A DNA stretch of 64,000 bases from Chryseobacterium sp. ERMR1:04 (GTDB taxonomy: Bacteria; Bacteroidota; Bacteroidia; Flavobacteriales; Weeksellaceae), in NCBI RefSeq assembly GCF_001297705.1, contig NZ_LIRF01000007.1, positions 1 to 64,000 of the forward strand, in the 5' to 3' direction. The notes below the pieces were generated by a model. It was not told where the DNA came from and ran no database searches. It saw only the letters and a list, made by a program, of their open reading frames with translations. This document shows, one piece after another, positions 63,901 through 64,000 of the stretch (the first letter of the stretch is position 1; each line of letters begins with the position of its first letter). The position numbers were made by a program, and so were the translations under genes.

Positions 63901-64000
63901 AAAATAAAATTGCTCACGGTGATAGGAGCACTTGCTGCATAAAATGTCTTTCCTGTAGAAGGAATTCCTTTTGAGGTAATAATTTCTGCGTGGTTAAAAA
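60948..64000 (-). CDS. T9SS type B surface protein with IgGFc-binding-like region (5' end outside)
   Basis: At least 1017 codons; the frame is open to the window edge, so the start lies beyond 64000 and the GTG near 63917 is not the true start. The N-terminal part (VLATEDNTTVTISGYKS; QDNTQIFVNNE) resembles the IgGFc-binding N-terminal domain. An Ig-like region follows (YQWYRNDVLIPGATLSTYTP), then several repeats with CDDNLDG or CDDDLDG motifs (GVFCDDNLDGTVTVIL). The last 85 residues (NTITPNHDGLNDDIDY; FRIFDRYGAEVF) are the gliding-motility-associated type B sorting domain for T9SS. It is a large secreted or surface-attached protein, probably adhesive. Confidence 0.93.
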   Translation of the reverse strand, partial: FNHAEIITSKGIPSTGKTFYAASAPITVSNFILNFMTSVLATEDNTTVTISGYKSTVQFSNGTTGATNPTMTFTLNKGQSYIIDGNGSLVGNFNGFIGSKIVSDKPVNITNGNFNGQYAGNYDSSSDILMDQSVPVERLGSEFAIVKGNGSIGANMEGAMVIATQDNTQIFVNNEIPPVATLNTGQYFVIPDTKYQLQGSGHYNLYVRTSKNAYVYQLLAGDSASGSEVATGGFNFIPALNCYLPKQINELGFIDENFVHSNANLNGILNIPTKLNLITERGAVVTVNGNTPLTSTGPFNMTGTNNWVTYGIPNTTGTITVVSSKAIMAGISAGSDAVGYGGFFAGFPTQPVILKSGNGCAPGIVLTVDPLIYDSYQWYRNDVLIPGATLSTYTPTQSGFYSCSVTMGSCAPLVTEKLKVLNCMKETTAVYNVCSTQTITPAFSSSTQIPVPSTVAITTQPTLGTAVINPTTGIITYTVTTPGTTGTDTLTYTFCGNHPDLPDCETVTVTIHIQALTVNNATLTACNINGQGTFNLTSANITNNTPVTIAYYPTLLDAQNENTAALITAPTTYPAPNGTIVYAVVKNNVGCKSIAQITLNLYNLAIILNNYNGVFCDDNLDGTVTVILSNITPIVLNTPAYFTNVRYYANLADANAGNANTLPNNWSYTAATTIYIRVESPDGCASVIKPLNFSIGAKIPLIKTSFVISVCDDDLDGIKNVNLTQYIPQFTIDPNVTVTYHATLADAQNNIAPISNPMNLTGAQTIHIRFEKPGVCPNIASITINIKTPKKSTVLFDQIICPKTTTTLDAGPGFDAYLWSTGATTPSITNVPAGSYWVDLTFDGCTYRQNVNVTESVLPAIISIEINGNTVTIGASGGTPPYEYSLDGISWQSSNVFQNVPRGNHVIHVRDSRKCDEVTRTFTIINLINTITPNHDGLNDDIDYSALMGNDNLVFRIFDRYGAEVFRGTPTNRFTWDGTLGGRPINTATYWYFISWTEFGGSTSVKYSSWLLVKNR

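Overview
The window reads as a chromosomal piece of a low-GC member of the Bacteroidota, most like Chryseobacterium or a close relative in the Weeksellaceae. The support is the SusC/SusD pair, several type IX secretion (T9SS) cargo proteins with sorting tails, upstream boxes of the TAnnTTTG promoter type ahead of many genes, weak Shine-Dalgarno sequences, a type B L31 and a fused B12-dependent acyl-CoA mutase. The species assignment is inference.

Layout. 1-1280: the 3' end of a 23S rRNA, a 5S rRNA and its terminator. 1281-2472: about 1.2 kb without genes, holding a GCTAGAT heptamer array, a palindromic dispersed repeat, a decayed triplication of a 270-290 bp unit and a structured repeat that may be a Flavo-1-like RNA. 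2473-7865 (minus): a five-gene surface-assembly cluster with three pilin-like subunits, a PapD/DUF916-like chaperone and a large beta-barrel protein placed like an usher; this is the best candidate for an undescribed system. 8065-17956 (minus): phosphocholine-type phospholipase C, SusD, SusC, an Omp85-family barrel and an SDR enzyme. 18330-20156 (plus): a phosphodiesterase-like/alkaline phosphatase fusion behind a leader with a short ORF and a terminator-like hairpin. 20260-24480 (minus): two small secreted proteins, aroA, a MazG-like hydrolase and a beta-helix lipoprotein. 24665-29416 (plus): L31, a GlmU-family protein and a sigma/anti-sigma/DUF4252 operon.

29417-31430 is an accessory patch with duplicated terminators, an orphan promoter that may drive a small RNA, and an IS630-type element with a split transposase. 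31433-33778 is a seven-repeat Fn3 T9SS adhesin whose signal peptide is out of frame with its start codon because of an A8 run. guaB follows. 35487-35660 (minus) is a short GG-leader, six-Cys bacteriocin-like peptide. Then come a DsbA-like/peroxiredoxin pair, a DUF4407 protein, an M43 metalloprotease, lipoproteins, ruvC, a LigT-like protein, a PadR/membrane-protein pair, a serine hydrolase, a Dph6-like enzyme, an M16 protease and the IcmF-type fused mutase. The ribosomal operon rplM-rpsI-rpsB (54953-56752) ends in a terminator with no tsf. Three paralogous secreted proteins surround trmB, and the window ends inside a large T9SS type B surface protein.

Functional themes: cell-envelope and secreted proteins dominate. 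Three genes (phospholipase C, phosphodiesterase/alkaline phosphatase fusion, nearby SusCD) could together scavenge phosphorus from phospholipids and phosphodiesters; this link is inference. Three A8 runs sit where one A fewer would restore or improve a reading frame. They could be slippage-based control, real mutations or homopolymer errors in the assembly.
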